NCBI GenBank assembly: GCA_023052935.1
Contig: CM041297.1
Span: 91,915,521 to 91,979,520 of the forward strand
Origin: Piezodorus guildinii
Taxonomy: Eukaryota > Arthropoda > Insecta > Hemiptera > Pentatomidae
DNA: 64,000 nucleotides
Direction: 5' to 3'
Below the pieces are notes generated by a model that saw only the letters and a list, made by a program, of their open reading frames with translations, had not been told where the DNA came from and made no database searches. Both the position numbers and the translations under genes were made by a program. Shown here one piece after another: positions 33,505-44,190 of the stretch (positions are counted from its first letter, which is position 1; each line of letters begins with the position of its first letter).

Positions 33505-33650
33505 GTAATACCATGTGAAATGTCAGATACTCGTTAAAAGATCCCAATCCTTATTAAACCGGGATAGATACAATTTAGGGCTCGTCCTGTAGCATTGACC
33601 GATTACCCACAAAATTATGTTGAATGAATAACAATAAATAAAACTTCATT
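33505..33650 (+). mobile_element. SINE A 3' fragment
   Basis: GTGAAATGTCAGATACTCGT, AAGATCCCAATCC and GTAGCATTGACCGATTA match the 3' half of SINE A with many changes, ending in an AATAAATAAA tail. The head is missing. Confidence 0.6.
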
Positions 33651-33964
33651 ACTTATACAAGATAGGTATTTATTGCATCTATCCTGTGAGCTCATTATTT
33701 TCGAAATGTAAGGAAATGGCCAAAGGTAGTGATTGTCCAGTAGTAGTTGCTTGTAAGAGATCACTAGCAATTATATTACGTAATAATTTTATTTTGTTTG
33801 TGTAGAGCGTGTGATTTTTATTACAAGCCAAGACTTCGAAAATATTTTAGGTTAAATTCTTTTAAAATTATTTACCTCTGAACATCGTCTGCAGACTCCA
33901 GTGGTCCAAGGATCACTTGTTAAGAATCTGAAACTTAAAAAAGTTAATAAGTCTTATTTATTCT

Positions 33965-34480
33965 GTTGTTTCAGCCGTGGAGTGCCCCTGGGGTAACGAG
34001 ACCCTTCTGGAGCACACCCAGCCTCTATAAATAGGATACCACAAAATAGGGGGAGGGGATTCAGGCAGCTGAGCGTAATCTAGGCCTATTCACCTTTTTG
34101 GACTGCCGTTGGCAGTAAATCAGTATTAATTTATATAACCACTAAAGGGATCACTTGTAGCTGGGTGGTTAGCGTAACAGCCTCCTATGCCAAAGGTCAC
34201 GGGTTCAAACCCGCAGGTGGTCCTAGGATTTTTTAATGGGAGTGAAAAATCCATAATTACGCCGTCCTTCGGATGGGACGTTAAAAGGTGGTCCCGAGCC
34301 TGTGCGATGTCAGTTACTCGTTAAAGATCGCTATCCTAATAAAACCTGGATAGGCAAAATTTAGGACTCCCACTGTAGCATCGTCCGATTAGCCATAGTA
34401 GCATAAAGTGACGTTAAATAAATAAATAAACAAACAATAACCACTAAACCCAAGGCCCTTGTGTTGTAGAGGTAGTTTTT
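33965..34480 (+). repeat. Repeat C copy interrupted by SINE A
   Basis: CAGCTGAGCGTAATCTAGGCC (34061-34081) and, beyond the SINE, ACCCAAGGCCCTTGTGTTG correspond to the two halves of the uninterrupted repeat C at 41110-41245. The SINE at 34147-34436 with its TSD splits them. A T run of about 20 follows at 34475-34494. Confidence 0.6.
34135..34448 (+). mobile_element. SINE A, full-length tRNA-derived SINE with TSD
   Basis: The body is 34147-34436 (290 bp), flanked by the perfect 12-bp TSD ATAACCACTAAA at 34135-34146 and 34437-34448. The head resembles a tRNA gene: an A-box-like stretch TAGCTGGGTGGTTAGCG and a B box GGGTTCAAACCCG about 30 bp later, which would drive Pol III transcription. The non-tRNA body ends with the (AAATA)-type tail. 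No protein is encoded, so it must borrow a LINE reverse transcriptase. The partner is unknown, since none of the LINE 3' ends in the window clearly shares its tail. Confidence 0.92.
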
Positions 34481-34574
34481 TTTTTTTTTTTTTTATTTAA
34501 AAACAACAATATTTATTTACGATTCGGGCCCTTCAATAAACGTGAGAAATTTTAGCCCTTTCCATAGTTTAGAA

Positions 34575-34680
34575 CAAAAAAAAAAAATTTTCTGGGACGA
34601 GTGTCCCTAAGAGTAATAAATAATAATTAAAACTATCCAAAGATATTACTAAAATTTAAACGATAATGATAAAATAAATG
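34575..34680 (-). mobile_element. 3' end of the CR1-like LINE
   Basis: In reverse, TCTTAGGGACACTCGTCCCA corresponds to TTATTCTTAGGGGACTGAAG, then GTCCCAGAATAAAA, at 27045-27080. It includes the five-base hairpin stem (34594-34598 with 34603-34607). Only the 3' UTR is left. Confidence 0.6.
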
Positions 34681-34689
34681 GGTTTAAAT

Positions 34690-35555
34690 AAATAAAAGAG
34701 AACAAAAGAAAAGAAAATTACGGCTATATGGTCATATATCATAGAAAAAATAAATTAATATTAAAAAATTAATTTTAGCATAGTAGATGTTTAAAGGTGT
34801 GAACAATATTCATTTTACATTAATTGGGCTTTACTATATGTTTCATAAATAATTTTTTTTTTATTAATTGTGTTTTTATTCGGTATTTATGATTCATTTA
34901 AAAAACATGGTTAAATTAGTACCAGTTCCAAAAGTGAAATTCGTTTAAAATATTCAATGGACTGGAATTCAAGAAAAGAAGGAATATTTTTTTATTTTAT
35001 TTATAAAAATAAAACGGACAATGGAGAGAAATAATTAGAGAAGAATTGTTCTGGATTTGGGAGTGTTTACCTTGAAACGGAAATATAATGAAAACAATTT
35101 TACCGAAATGGATTCATTATTTGTCCTTTAGTAAATACTTTTATGAGGATTTTTTCCGTTCAGTTAACACAATTGTATTTCAATAAAAATATTTTTTCTC
35201 TTGTGCATTCATGTAGGTGTAGGCACGTGGTGATAGGGGAAAGAGGAAAATAATTGGCACCTTGTATAGATGGAAAGTTGCCAAGTCTTGAGGGTCCAAT
35301 GTAGCATCCTTTGTTTTTATCTGTTTTCTAATATTTTCTCTGGCTTATGGTGTATTATTTCCAATATTTTATTTTTTATTCCACACTTGTTGAGTGGTGA
35401 TATATGTTGATACCGTTAGCCTGAAAAAAGGTCGCTACTCAACTGTACTTATTCTTAAGTTGATCATATAAAAAAAATCTAATAGATCTACAACAAATTT
35501 TAACCTTTCTCTATTCTATCTAAATACTTAATATTAATGCCTAAGCGTATATATT
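34690..35555. other. A/T-rich spacer, no gene recognised
   Basis: No coding motif or shared repeat was seen. Confidence 0.55.
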
Positions 35556-35559
35556 ATAG

Positions 35560-36470
35560 CTACATTTGGTATGTGTTGGAAGAATCAACTAGAAGGTAGC
35601 CAAACAACTTTTTAACTTCAAAGTACCAATGTGATGTTGTTCGAAAAGTGGCATTACGTCTGTAGGAAAGGTTTTGGTACCGACGCCCCAGAGTGAACGA
35701 CTGATGGATGATTTTAAATTATTCATTACTTCCTTATCGTAGTATTCAGCGAGTTTCCTAGCCTGTTCCTCCGAACTCACTAACTTATTATCTTGATTAA
35801 GTTTGACTGAAGTAGAAGTTCAAGTAACTAACTCTCTTTGTCATCGTCCACAGTTTGCGATGATCACGACGCGCCGCTCTTAGTTTTTCCTTCTACATAT
35901 TTCTCTTCCACACGCTAATAAGGTTACAAATTATTACGGTAAGATCATTCAATACTATCTTCGTATGTCTGACTCTGGTGCCGATACAATCTACTTTTCC
36001 AGGTGATACGCAATCATATCAACCAAAAGATATGGTCAGGTGGTACACGAACTTAAGGCGGTAGCAGACAGAATTTTAGAAAAGATACATTCGCTGAAGT
36101 TATAATTATTTGAGAAAGAGTAGATATATGAGAATCAATATCTTTCTTTAATTGAAGAATTGGGATCGTTTGTAACTAGTGATATATTTGGCTGCGGTAT
36201 AAGTCCCAGTCAGCATTTTTATAATCGTATTTGGTTGGATTTTGTGTTTTATCCCATTGTTTTCCTGTAATATGGTACAGAACTGGTCTGTGATCAGATG
36301 TCACAAAATCAAGCGTGGTACATTCAGTGACCCTGTGCGGTTGCCTTGTTAGGAAAAGTTCAATGGTTGATATGATCGTCAAGTTGGCTCTATGGATGAA
36401 TGTACAACTACCAGGATAGATCACTGAGAAGGGTGTTGGCCACAAGATCAGACGAAATATTCAATATAGT
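35560..36470 (-). pseudogene. Jockey-like endonuclease and linker remnant
   Basis: The minus strand first reads (36445-36176) FSVIYPGSCTFIHR, FVTSDHRPVL (the SDH-P endonuclease motif) and YKNADWDLYRSQI, which corresponds to the VNWNLFRQIL region of family A. After several broken frames, 35780-35589 reads SEEQARKLAEYYDKEVM, matching the DKAEEFATHL linker before the reverse transcriptase. The spacing fits one decayed element, possibly the 5' half of a family B-like LINE. The YADD region is absent. Confidence 0.7.
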
Positions 36471-36621
36471 GGTGCCAATGGGTATTTTCTCAACACATGT
36501 ATAATGACATCTTATTGTATTTCTTTCATATTAACTAAATATATTTATCTAAGTGGTTGTAAATCTCAATAAATATATGCTTTTTTAGTTTGAAATAAAT
36601 TTTACACTATATAGTAAAACT

Positions 36622-37311
36622 ACTTAAATTATTTTTATTTTATTTTTTTTATTTAAAAGAAATTTACAACTGTATTACAATAAAATACAATAAGTAAATG
36701 TGCTAATAAATCAAGTGGGCGTGATACAGGCATGTGAAGAAACTACCCAGTGGTAGCACTTTAAAGTTTATTCAGCTAAGTAGGTCTCGAGGCCATCGTC
36801 TTTTCAGCCGCCTAGGAAGATGATCAGGAATAGGAGATGAGAGTTTGCGGACGAGTGGGCTGGAGTGGACGGGTAATTTGGAATAAAAGGAGGAATATCT
36901 AGTTCGGGCTAGATCTGTGACTAATGGGATATCTAGGTCTTTATGGATTATTTTATTGGTGACAAAGTAAGGGGCGTTTAGGATCTTTCGGAGGATTTTG
37001 GATTGCAAGGATTGAATGCGGGAAGAATTGGATGGTTTGGTGGATCTCCATAACTCAATCCCATATGACCAAATAGGCCTAATGATGGTTATATAAATTA
37101 ATCTTTTGTAGTATGTGGAAAGTTTTGATCGTTTGCCCAGTAAGTGTTGTAGTAAGCGGTATCTACGAGCTGTTTCTTGTCGTTTCAGTCTAGTGTGAGG
37201 ATTCCAAGTAAGACGTTTGTCTAGATGGAGTTCTAGGTACCGGATCTGTTCAACTGAGGTGAATGGAATATTGTTAAAGGAAATAGTGGGACATGCGGAC
37301 ACTTAAATTAT
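36622..37311 (-). mobile_element. Family B Jockey-like LINE, 5'-truncated, with TSD
   Basis: The insertion 36633-37300 is bounded by the perfect 11-bp TSD ACTTAAATTAT (36622-36632 and 37301-37311). It comprises the last third of the reverse transcriptase ORF, a 3' UTR of about 110 bp and an A-rich 3' end. Truncation at the 5' end is typical of LINEs. Confidence 0.9.
36772..37300 (-). CDS. Family B reverse transcriptase C-terminal fragment, open frame
   Basis: About 176 residues of the C-terminal part of a Jockey-like ORF2 follow the catalytic motifs. SACPTISFNNIPFTSVEQIR, then YLELHLDKRLTWNPHTRLKR, then APYFVTNKIIHKDLDIP lead to the end RRLKRRWPRDLLS. Family A has the same WNPHTRLKR and PRRLKRQWPRDLL blocks, so the families are related, yet the intervening sequence differs widely. 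The frame is open but starts at the insertion point without its own ATG, so it is not expected to be translated. Its integrity points to recent insertion. Confidence 0.85.
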
Positions 37312-37379
37312 GATTTGAAAAACCTCTTATGTTCATGCAATTAATCTATTATTATATCACTAATATGAAATTTCAGTTT

Positions 37380-38025
37380 TTTTTTTATTTTCACGTAGCT
37401 ATTGTATGAAATATATAGTAAGGGAAAGTATTGCGATCGTAAAAATATTATAATTCTTGTTTTCAACGGAAATACACGTTTTAGAGTCACCTGAGTCAAA
37501 TGACCAAGTTCCGAAAAAAGGTCTGTATGCGTGTGTTTGTGCGGGGTCTTAAAAATCTGAAATTTCATATTTAAGACAATTATACTAGATGTTAGAGCAA
37601 CTTTTTCTTTAAAATTGGATTACCAGAAGAGCTACTTATACAATACATTTAGCATCTTTTTACGATTTTTTCAGAATTACTCTAACGATTTTGATTAAAC
37701 TTACTAAATCAATGTAATATTTAATGGATTTTGATATAATATAGGTTTCATCCTGATTGAAATAGTCTAACAAGGCTTAAAAGCTGATATTTTAAATTTT
37801 CTTTGTCAAAAATACTTTTGATTTTTTAGAATAAAAAAAAAATAGGCATATTAACTTGTTAGAATTGATGAACAACGGCTGAGTATGCAAGTTGAGGAAA
37901 TCTAATAAACAACTAAAGGAGAAAAGTGCAAATATATTTTTTTATGTTTTTTAACACAATAACAGTAACAGAGGTGCATAGTATACTGTTGGAAAGCTAC
38001 ACATTTTATTAAAAAAGTCTATCTA
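37380..38025 (+). repeat. Repeat R1, third copy
   Basis: TATTTTCACGTAGCTATTGT, then ATGAAATATATAGTAAGGGA and AAGTATTGCGATCGTAAAAA, start it. ACTGTTGGAAAGCTACACAT is near its end. It keeps about 13 bases that are missing from the palindrome of the 15- and 20-kb copies. Its end merges with the left arm of foldback 3. Confidence 0.75.
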
Positions 38026-38883
38026 TCTAGATATATATAAAAGTCTATCGATCGAAGATGGGTTAATACCCTGAAACGTTGGTCAGGTGAATTTAATATA
38101 AAATAAAATATTAAAAAGGTTTTGAAAGAAATTGAATGAATATCAGCCCTAAGTTTTCTACCTCAATACATTGCTCAATTTATTCCTGTTGCTAGGATCA
38201 GAAAAATAAAATAATTATTTATTATTAAACCAGCTTAGTTTTTCTTGTTGAATATTAGACGTTTAATTTTTAGAGAGAGTTTTTGAGTCGTCTCACTATT
38301 CATTTTCAACGAAAATACGCGTTTTAGGGTCCTAAGTTCAAATAATCAAGTTGCGCAAAAACGTCTGCGTGGAAAGTCTAGCAAGAAAAATAAAAGTAGT
38401 GCGAAACTGACTTAATTTTTGAGACAACGATCCGCCAGAAATGTTTCAGGAACGAACAAAATTGGCAAACCAGAAGAGAAAATACTATGCATTTTACATT
38501 TTTTTCGGATTTTTCCCGAAAAATGCTTTATAGATCGATAAAAATTCTATTGCTCTCGAAACGCTATTTTGCTGTTCATAACTTAAAGATCGAAATCTAA
38601 CTGCTAATGTTTTACTTTTACATGCTTTCAGCTGCTACTTCTATTTATAAACACCCTAATTTCAAAACACTTTAAGACTGATTTAATATGCTTAAAAAGA
38701 ATGTTAAATGCCAAATATATTAATATTAGTGGATATAATTAGCTGTCCGTTTGAGAATTACTGGAAGGAATTAGTCCGGATGGCAAGTAAATGAAACAAC
38801 TAAATATGTAGCTTCAACTATTTATTGTTTGCCAACGTTTCGACCACCATTGTGGGTCATCATCAGGGCGATTGTAGGAGGTG
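37928..38883. repeat. Foldback 3, left arm of a 4.8-kb inverted pair
   Basis: This ~956-bp arm is the reverse complement of 41840-42775, with a 2956-bp centre. Matching blocks run through the whole length, for example GTTTTAGGGTCCTAAGTTCA, TGCGCAAAAACGTCTGCGTG and ATAGATCGATAAAAATTCTA. A short region near 38055-38090 (GAAGATGGGTTAATACCCTG, then AAACGTTGGTCAGG) is a truncated hammerhead-like motif. Confidence 0.88.
38831..38869 (-). ncRNA. Hammerhead-like motif, foldback 3 left arm
   Basis: On the minus strand: GCC, CTGATGA, T, GACC with GGTC (imperfect inner pairs), GAAA, CGTT, GGC. In the right arm (41855-41875) stem II and GAAACG are deleted, leaving CCCTGATGATTGGC. Confidence 0.4.
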
Positions 38884-38904
38884 AACCAAATTGTTGGCTC
38901 AAAC

Positions 38905-39420
38905 AAGGCACCTGTTATTAAAGCCGTCGACTGTTCCAAAGCATTCGATTCTATGACACACAAAGTCCTTTGACAACAACTGATTCAATTAGGGTGTCAG
39001 AAATAATTATATTCGGCCATTAAATTGTTTTTCAGCAATAGATATTGAGAGGTAAAAGCGGTAAAAAAAAAAAAGAGCTTATCGGTCCGGTGGTACAGCT
39101 TACATTTAATATTCTACAAGGGCAGTTCTGTCTCCTATATTGTTTCCAGTTCTCAGTACTAACATCGTAGGCCACTGTATTAGCTTTTGTGGATGATATT
39201 GCATTCACGTGCAGCAGCTGAAATGCCAATAAGGCCCTCAAGCAATCACAAAATCCCTGTGAAAAGATATCACTAAAGCTAAAGTGGTTAAATATAGAAG
39301 TGAATCCTGATAAAACAAAGGGGGGGGGGAGCAGGATATTTGTTTCAAATAGGTATGAAAAAACTTCCATTGGGATTTAATCTAAATAAAGTGTTAGTAA
39401 GTGAGAGGGACCTAAAGTTT
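38905..39420 (+). pseudogene. Reverse transcriptase relic of another LINE
   Basis: The plus strand reads VIKAVDCSKAFDSMTHKVL (motif A region), later FVDDIAFTCSS (a YADD-type box) and LKWLNIEVNPDKTKGG, the block that follows the box in LINE reverse transcriptases. Stops and frame changes are frequent. It lies inside the centre of foldback 3 and differs from families A and B. I cannot assign it to a clade. Confidence 0.7.
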
Positions 39421-39955
39421 TTTGAATCAGCAAAACTCGTTTCTAATCCCTTATTTAATCAAGTAAAACCAAATGGGACATCACAGCGATGGCAGAAATT
39501 CAATAAATAAATGTAAGAAGGAAGTAGCATAATGCCAAAACAAACTAGGTGAGTCCCATAACCTGAATTATTAATTAAAACGCTGCTAATCTCTAGACGT
39601 TACTTTGAAGAGAAGTAACTCCTTAAAATGCATGATTGCAAAAAAAGGAGGATGGAAGGTAGCTTTTAGAAGAGAAAATAAGGGACTAAGAAAAAAAGAA
39701 ATTTTTTACAGGATATGGATTCTGTTTGTGTTTATAATAGCTGATGGGGCCAGCGGGGTCGTCCTAGGGATTTCCTTACGCTATGCCTGGTAGTTAAGCT
39801 GATTCAAGGATTTGTTTCTTGATATTAATTTATGTATAGCAGAATAGATAAGTTGATGATCGCAGAAATAAATAAATGAGTAATTTCTAAAATGCTTTAT
39901 AGGTAAATCTGGTAGAAGGTATAAGGTAAAACTTTGTAAGTAAGTAGGTAATAAC
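39421..39955. other. Spacer, no gene recognised
   Basis: A 62-codon frame at 39605-39793 lacks known motifs. Confidence 0.5.
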
Positions 39956-40260
39956 AAACACCATAAGGGATCACTTGTAGCTAGGGTGGCTAGCGTAACA
40001 GCCTCCCATGCTAAAGGTGACGGGTTCAAACCCGCAGGTGGTCCTAGGATTTTTTAATGGGATAAAAAATCCTTAGCTACGCCGTCCGTTAAAAGGTGGT
40101 CCCGAGCCTGTGCGATATCAGGTACTCGTTAAAGATCCCTATACTAATAAAACCTGGATAGGCAAAATTTAGAACTCCCATTGTAGCATCGTCCGATTAG
40201 CCATAGTAGCATGAAGTGACGTTAAATAAATAAACAAACAATCAAAAAAACACCATAAGG
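39956..40260 (+). mobile_element. SINE A, second full copy with TSD
   Basis: The body is 39969-40247, flanked by AAACACCATAAGG at 39956-39968 and 40248-40260 (13 bp, perfect). The A-box region TAGCTAGGGTGGCTAGCG and the B box GGGTTCAAACCCG are kept. Relative to the 34-kb copy, it lacks about 10 bp in the CCTTCGGATGGGACG hairpin region. It lies within the centre of foldback 3. Confidence 0.92.
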
Positions 40261-40900
40261 TAATATACACACACTTTTTTAACACACTCCGTTCCAACTG
40301 TTCAGGACATATGTTTTTCTTTTTGATAGAAATAATCAAAAACACTTGATAAGTAATATACATAGTAATTGAAGAAAGTTTCTGAGGAATTTAGAATACA
40401 TAATAAAAAATGAGGACAAATGAAATAAGTGGCGTAAACAATAGCTTCTTTAATTCCCTACATGACCTAATTTTTGTTCTAAAAAAATCTTTTTTACTAA
40501 ATGGAACTTCCCTTCTTTGTAATTCTGATCGACTCTATATCGAGGAATAGAGTCCTTGACCATTGTTGGGCACTCAACCTCCGATGATTCCATTTTTCTC
40601 AGTTGAAAGGATTTGGCGAGGGTGGGAGACGCTTTATACTGTCCCCAAATAGATAGCGGATGATGGAGCGGGCCCGGGCCGGCCTAAGCCATCGCGCCCT
40701 CTGGAATCGCTTCATCCTTTGAAGGCTTTGAGCGGAGGAGATCGTTTGTCATCTAGCTACTGCCCGCTCTAGTTTAATCCCCACTGTAACCTCAAAGCTT
40801 GCTAATCTAACCTCATGTCAAATATCGCTTTACCCAATATATTTTTTTCCACATCCCCTTAGATAAAAAAATTTAAAAAAAATTGGAGAGCGCAACACTC
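40261..40900. other. Spacer with a GC-rich island at 40600-40760, no gene recognised
   Basis: The segment containing GAGCGGGCCCGGGCCGGCCT (40656-40675) is strikingly GC-rich for this window. No open frame of note or RNA gene could be matched to it. Confidence 0.45.
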
Positions 40901-40904
40901 GATT

Positions 40905-41035
40905 TTCACTTACCTCCTTTGTAAAAATTAATTTAAGAACTTTTAAATAAAGTAAGAGTTGAAAAAAAGTTAAAAACTACATTGAGTTTAGATGGAAACA
41001 TTTGTTTCAGACTAAATAATGTAACAATAGATATT
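40905..41035 (-). repeat. R1 right-end fragment
   Basis: GATTTTCACTTACCTCCTTT, then GTAAAAATTAATTTAAGAAC, matches in reverse the right end of R1 (AATGGAGGTAAGTGAAAGT), as in the copy starting at 60255. Confidence 0.6.
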
Positions 41036-41109
41036 ATTATCCATAATAATAACTTATTCCGTTATTAGGTTCATGCCCATCATTCTTCACTTACATTACC
41101 TTCCTCAAT

Positions 41110-41245
41110 TTAGTATAACGCGGCTGAGCGTGATCAAGACCTCATAACCTCATTGCACGGTCGTTGGCCTAGAAACAGTACGAATCTCTATATGTACTGA
41201 GCCCAAGACCCTTCAGGGGTTGTAGTGGTACAGGTTTTTATATTT
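41110..41245 (+). repeat. Repeat C, uninterrupted copy
   Basis: It starts CGCGGCTGAGCGTGATCAAG and ends CCCAAGACCCTTCAGGGGTT, then GTAGTGGTACAGG. It serves as reference for the fragments at 11.7-12.2 and 34.06-34.47 kb. Confidence 0.55.
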
Positions 41246-41835
41246 AGTATATTATATAAAAAAAAGTCTGAAGTCTAAAGCTTTTTAGCGGTGTATCATA
41301 CATCTATTGGGTTGTGTTACTTGAAATGTCCGTTTTCAAGGTAAAGGATTTTTATTAAAAATACGACATGAAAACAAGATTATTTTATTCGAAGTATTTA
41401 CCTTCTTTTTCTACACATTTTCCCCAATGTGACACCAACTTTATTATCCCCGAACTGAAAAACTCTGAGCTTTGAAGTGAAAAAAAATCTGAAAACGCAC
41501 TTTTCACTAGATCATCATTTTCAAATAGTTTTCCTTTGACGAAGCTGTCTAAATTCCGGAACGATGGTAATCTGTTGGAGACAAGTCGGGAGAAAATGGT
41601 GGGTGCGTAAGAACTTCGTAGCCCAGTTCTTTCAATTTTTGCTTTTCTCTTTGAGCTGCTATTAAGATTTGTTCAACGTCTATATTTAGATCTTTGAAGG
41701 TATTTTAGAGGAAGAAAATTTACAATATCAGTATTTAAGTAAGAGCTTTGATCTGAAAGATGAGACTATATAAATTAGAATGAAACCTTCGTGTATTAAA
41801 TCCCATTAAATTTAGTGATTTTAATCAAAATATTT
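41246..41835. other. Spacer; R1 fragment (reverse) at 41690-41830
   Basis: GGTATTTTAGAGGAAGAAAA, then TTTACAATATCAG (41698-41730), and the block to GTGATTTTAATCAAAA match internal R1 in reverse. The sequence to the left (41246-41690) shows no recognised feature. Confidence 0.55.
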
Positions 41836-41839
41836 AGCT

Positions 41840-42775
41840 CTCACTCCTACAGTCACCCTGATGATTGGCAAACGATAAATAGTTTAAACTATTTAGATTT
41901 TTTCATTTACGGCCCGCCACACGGACCAATTCCTTCCAGTAATTCTCAAACCGACAACTAATTATATCCACTAGTATACAAATATTTGGCATTTAACATC
42001 CTTTTTAAACATATTAAATCAGTCTTAAAGTGTTTTGAAATTAGGGTGTTTAAATATAAAAGTAATAGTTGAAAGCATGTATAAGTAAAACATTAGCAGT
42101 TAGATTTCGACCTTTAAGTTATGAACAGCAAAATAGAATGCAATAGCATTTTTATCGATCTATAAAGCAGTTTTCGGGAAAAATCCGAAAAAAATGTAAA
42201 ATGCCTAGTATTGTCTCTTCTGGTTTGCCAATTCTGTTCGTTCCTGAAACATTTCGGGCGGATCGTTGTCTCAAAAATTAAATTTCAGTATCGCACTACT
42301 TTTATTTTTCTTGCTAGACTTTCCACGCAGACGTTTTTGCGCAACTTGATTATTTGAACTTAGGACCCTAAAACGCGTATTTTCGTTGAAAATGAATAGT
42401 GAGACAACTCAAAAACTCTCTCAAAAAATAACTATATTCAACAAGAAAACTAAGCTGGTTTAATAAGAAATAGTTATTTTATTTTCTTGGTCCTAGCAAC
42501 AGGAATAAATTGAACAATCTATTGAGGTAGAAAACTTGGGGCTGATATTCATTCAATTTCTTCCAAAACCTTTTTAATATTTTATTTTATATTAAATTCA
42601 CCTGAACAACGTTTCAGGGTATTAATCCATCTTCGATCGATAGACTTTTATATATATATATTGTAGATAGATAGACATTTTTAATAAAATCTGTAGCTTT
42701 CCAACGGTATACTATACACCTCTGTTACTGTTATTATGTTAAAAAACCCCAAAAATGCATAAAAAAATATATTTT
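41840..42775. repeat. Foldback 3, right arm
   Basis: This is the reverse complement of 37928-38883 (see that entry). It ends near 42775 with the block AGCTTTCCAACGGTATACTA, which derives from R1, so R1 sequence forms the outermost part of both arms. Confidence 0.88.
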
Positions 42776-42829
42776 ATATATATTATATATTTGCACTTTT
42801 TTCCTTTATTAGATTTGCTAAACCTTTTT

Positions 42830-43730
42830 AATATTTTATTGGCCCAATCCTTTACACGGTGTATACAGCTGATATCCCAAGCACAGTCCTCTCTACTTAC
42901 GCTGATGACACCTGTGTGCTATCCGCAAATAATGATTCTATTGTTGCTTCCCAAATCCTACAGAGCCATGTATCCGCCATTTCAGAATGGTTTCACAAGT
43001 GCAGAATCAAGTTAAATCCTAATAAATCCCACCAAATCACCTTCACTCTACGACGTAAACCTATTACTTCCTGCCCCGTTGTTTCCTTTAATCACACCCC
43101 ACTCATCACTGTAGAACAAATGCGATACCTTGGACTTCACCTTGACAAACGTCTTACATGGAATCCTCATACAAGACTTAAATGACAAGAAACTGCTATT
43201 AAAACACTTACTTGACAAACGATCAAAACTCCCTCTTTACTTTAAAAAACTCATTTATACAACGATTATTAGACCTATTTGGACTTATGGCATTGAGCAA
43301 TGGGGGTCCACTAAACCATCGAATTCCTCCCGCATCCAATCCTTGCAATCCAAAATCCTACGACAAATCCTCGACGCTCCTTACTTTGTTACCAACAAAC
43401 TCATCCATAGAGACCTGAATATCCCACTAGTTGCAGAAATTGCCCAAAAAGATACACCTCCTTTCACTAAAAATTACCCGCCCATTCAAATCCGCTTGTC
43501 CGTATCCTATCATCGACTTCTATTCCCGATAATCCTCCGAGGCGTCACAAAAGACGTTGGCCTCGAGACCTGCTGAACAAATAAACATTGAATTACTACC
43601 GCTGGGTAGATTCTTCTCATGACTTTTCCAGCCAACTGTCTGTAAATAACAAATTTACTTATTGTACTATGTAAATTGTACAGTTGTAAATTTCAACAAA
43701 AGAATTTAAAAAAAAAAAAAAATATTTTAT
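42830..43730 (+). mobile_element. Family B Jockey-like LINE, 5'-truncated, with TSD
   Basis: The insertion 42840-43720 (881 bp) is flanked by AATATTTTAT at 42830-42839 and 43721-43730. It includes the reverse transcriptase from just before motif C to the end, a 3' UTR of about 140 bp and an A tail at about 43708-43720. Confidence 0.9.
42841..43576 (+). pseudogene. Family B reverse transcriptase fragment, broken
   Basis: It begins GPILYTVYTADIPSTVLS, then TYADDTCVLS (motif C, both aspartates present), then IKLNPNKSHQITFTLRRKP and LGLHLDKRLTWNPHTRLK. A stop follows at 43183-43185, where the 36772-37300 copy has CGA; TGA from CGA is what CpG decay would give. A frame change shortly after continues as LLKHLLDKRSK, then IIRPIWTYGIEQWGSTKP and NAPYFVTNK-like DAPYFVTNKLIHRDLNIP. 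The C-terminal end is altered by a further shift. Confidence 0.88.
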
Positions 43731-43742
43731 CATAAATTTACC

Positions 43743-43780
43743 TGACCAATGTTTCAGGGTATTAACCCATCTTCAGGATC
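43743..43780 (-). ncRNA. Hammerhead-like motif, foldback 4
   Basis: On the minus strand: GATC, CTGAAGA, T, stem II GGGT/ACCC with a 4-nt loop, an extra T, GAAA, CATT, GGTC. Stem I GATC/GGTC pairs with one G:U. The mirror motif near 44098-44140 is degraded. Confidence 0.35.
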
Positions 43781-44190
43781 ATAAAAGTTAAAACCAATAT
43801 TTTTAAACTCTATTTAAATACTATTATTGTGTTGTAAATTATGGAGTCATTAAAAAATTAAATTAAAAAAAAATAAATTAAAAATAAAATTAAATTTGCA
43901 AAATTAAGCTATTGAATATTAAATTATTGTTATTAGTGATGAGATACCGCCTTAATATTTTTTTAATAATGACTTAATTTTGCAATAAGCTTATTTTTTA
44001 TTTAAAATTCTCATCTTGTTAATTTTTTAATAATTTTGATAATTTACAACACAATAATGGTTGTTATATAGGGTTTAGAGATGTTTTTAACTTTTGCGAT
44101 CCTCAAGATGGCCAACGTTGGTACACCGAAACTGTGGCCATGTGAATTTAATATAAACTAAAATATTAAAAAGTTTTTGGATGAAACTAT

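Larger units (their letters stand above)
42810..44190. mobile_element. Foldback 4, palindrome split by a family B insertion
   Basis: AACCTTTTTAATATTTTATC, then ATAAATTTACCTGACCAATG, is the left arm (42820-42839 plus 43721-43870). Its complement is at 44005-44185. The centre is an A/T-rich imperfect palindrome around 43900-43995. Removing the LINE at 42840-43720 restores one continuous arm. The outer end matches part of foldback 3 (AAAGGTTTTGAAAGAAATTG at 38115), so the two share an ancestor. Confidence 0.75.

Noticed and set aside
34141..34225. Possible true tRNA gene
   Set aside because: The A and B boxes are tRNA-like, but the acceptor stem does not close and the unit has a SINE body, tail, TSD and several copies.
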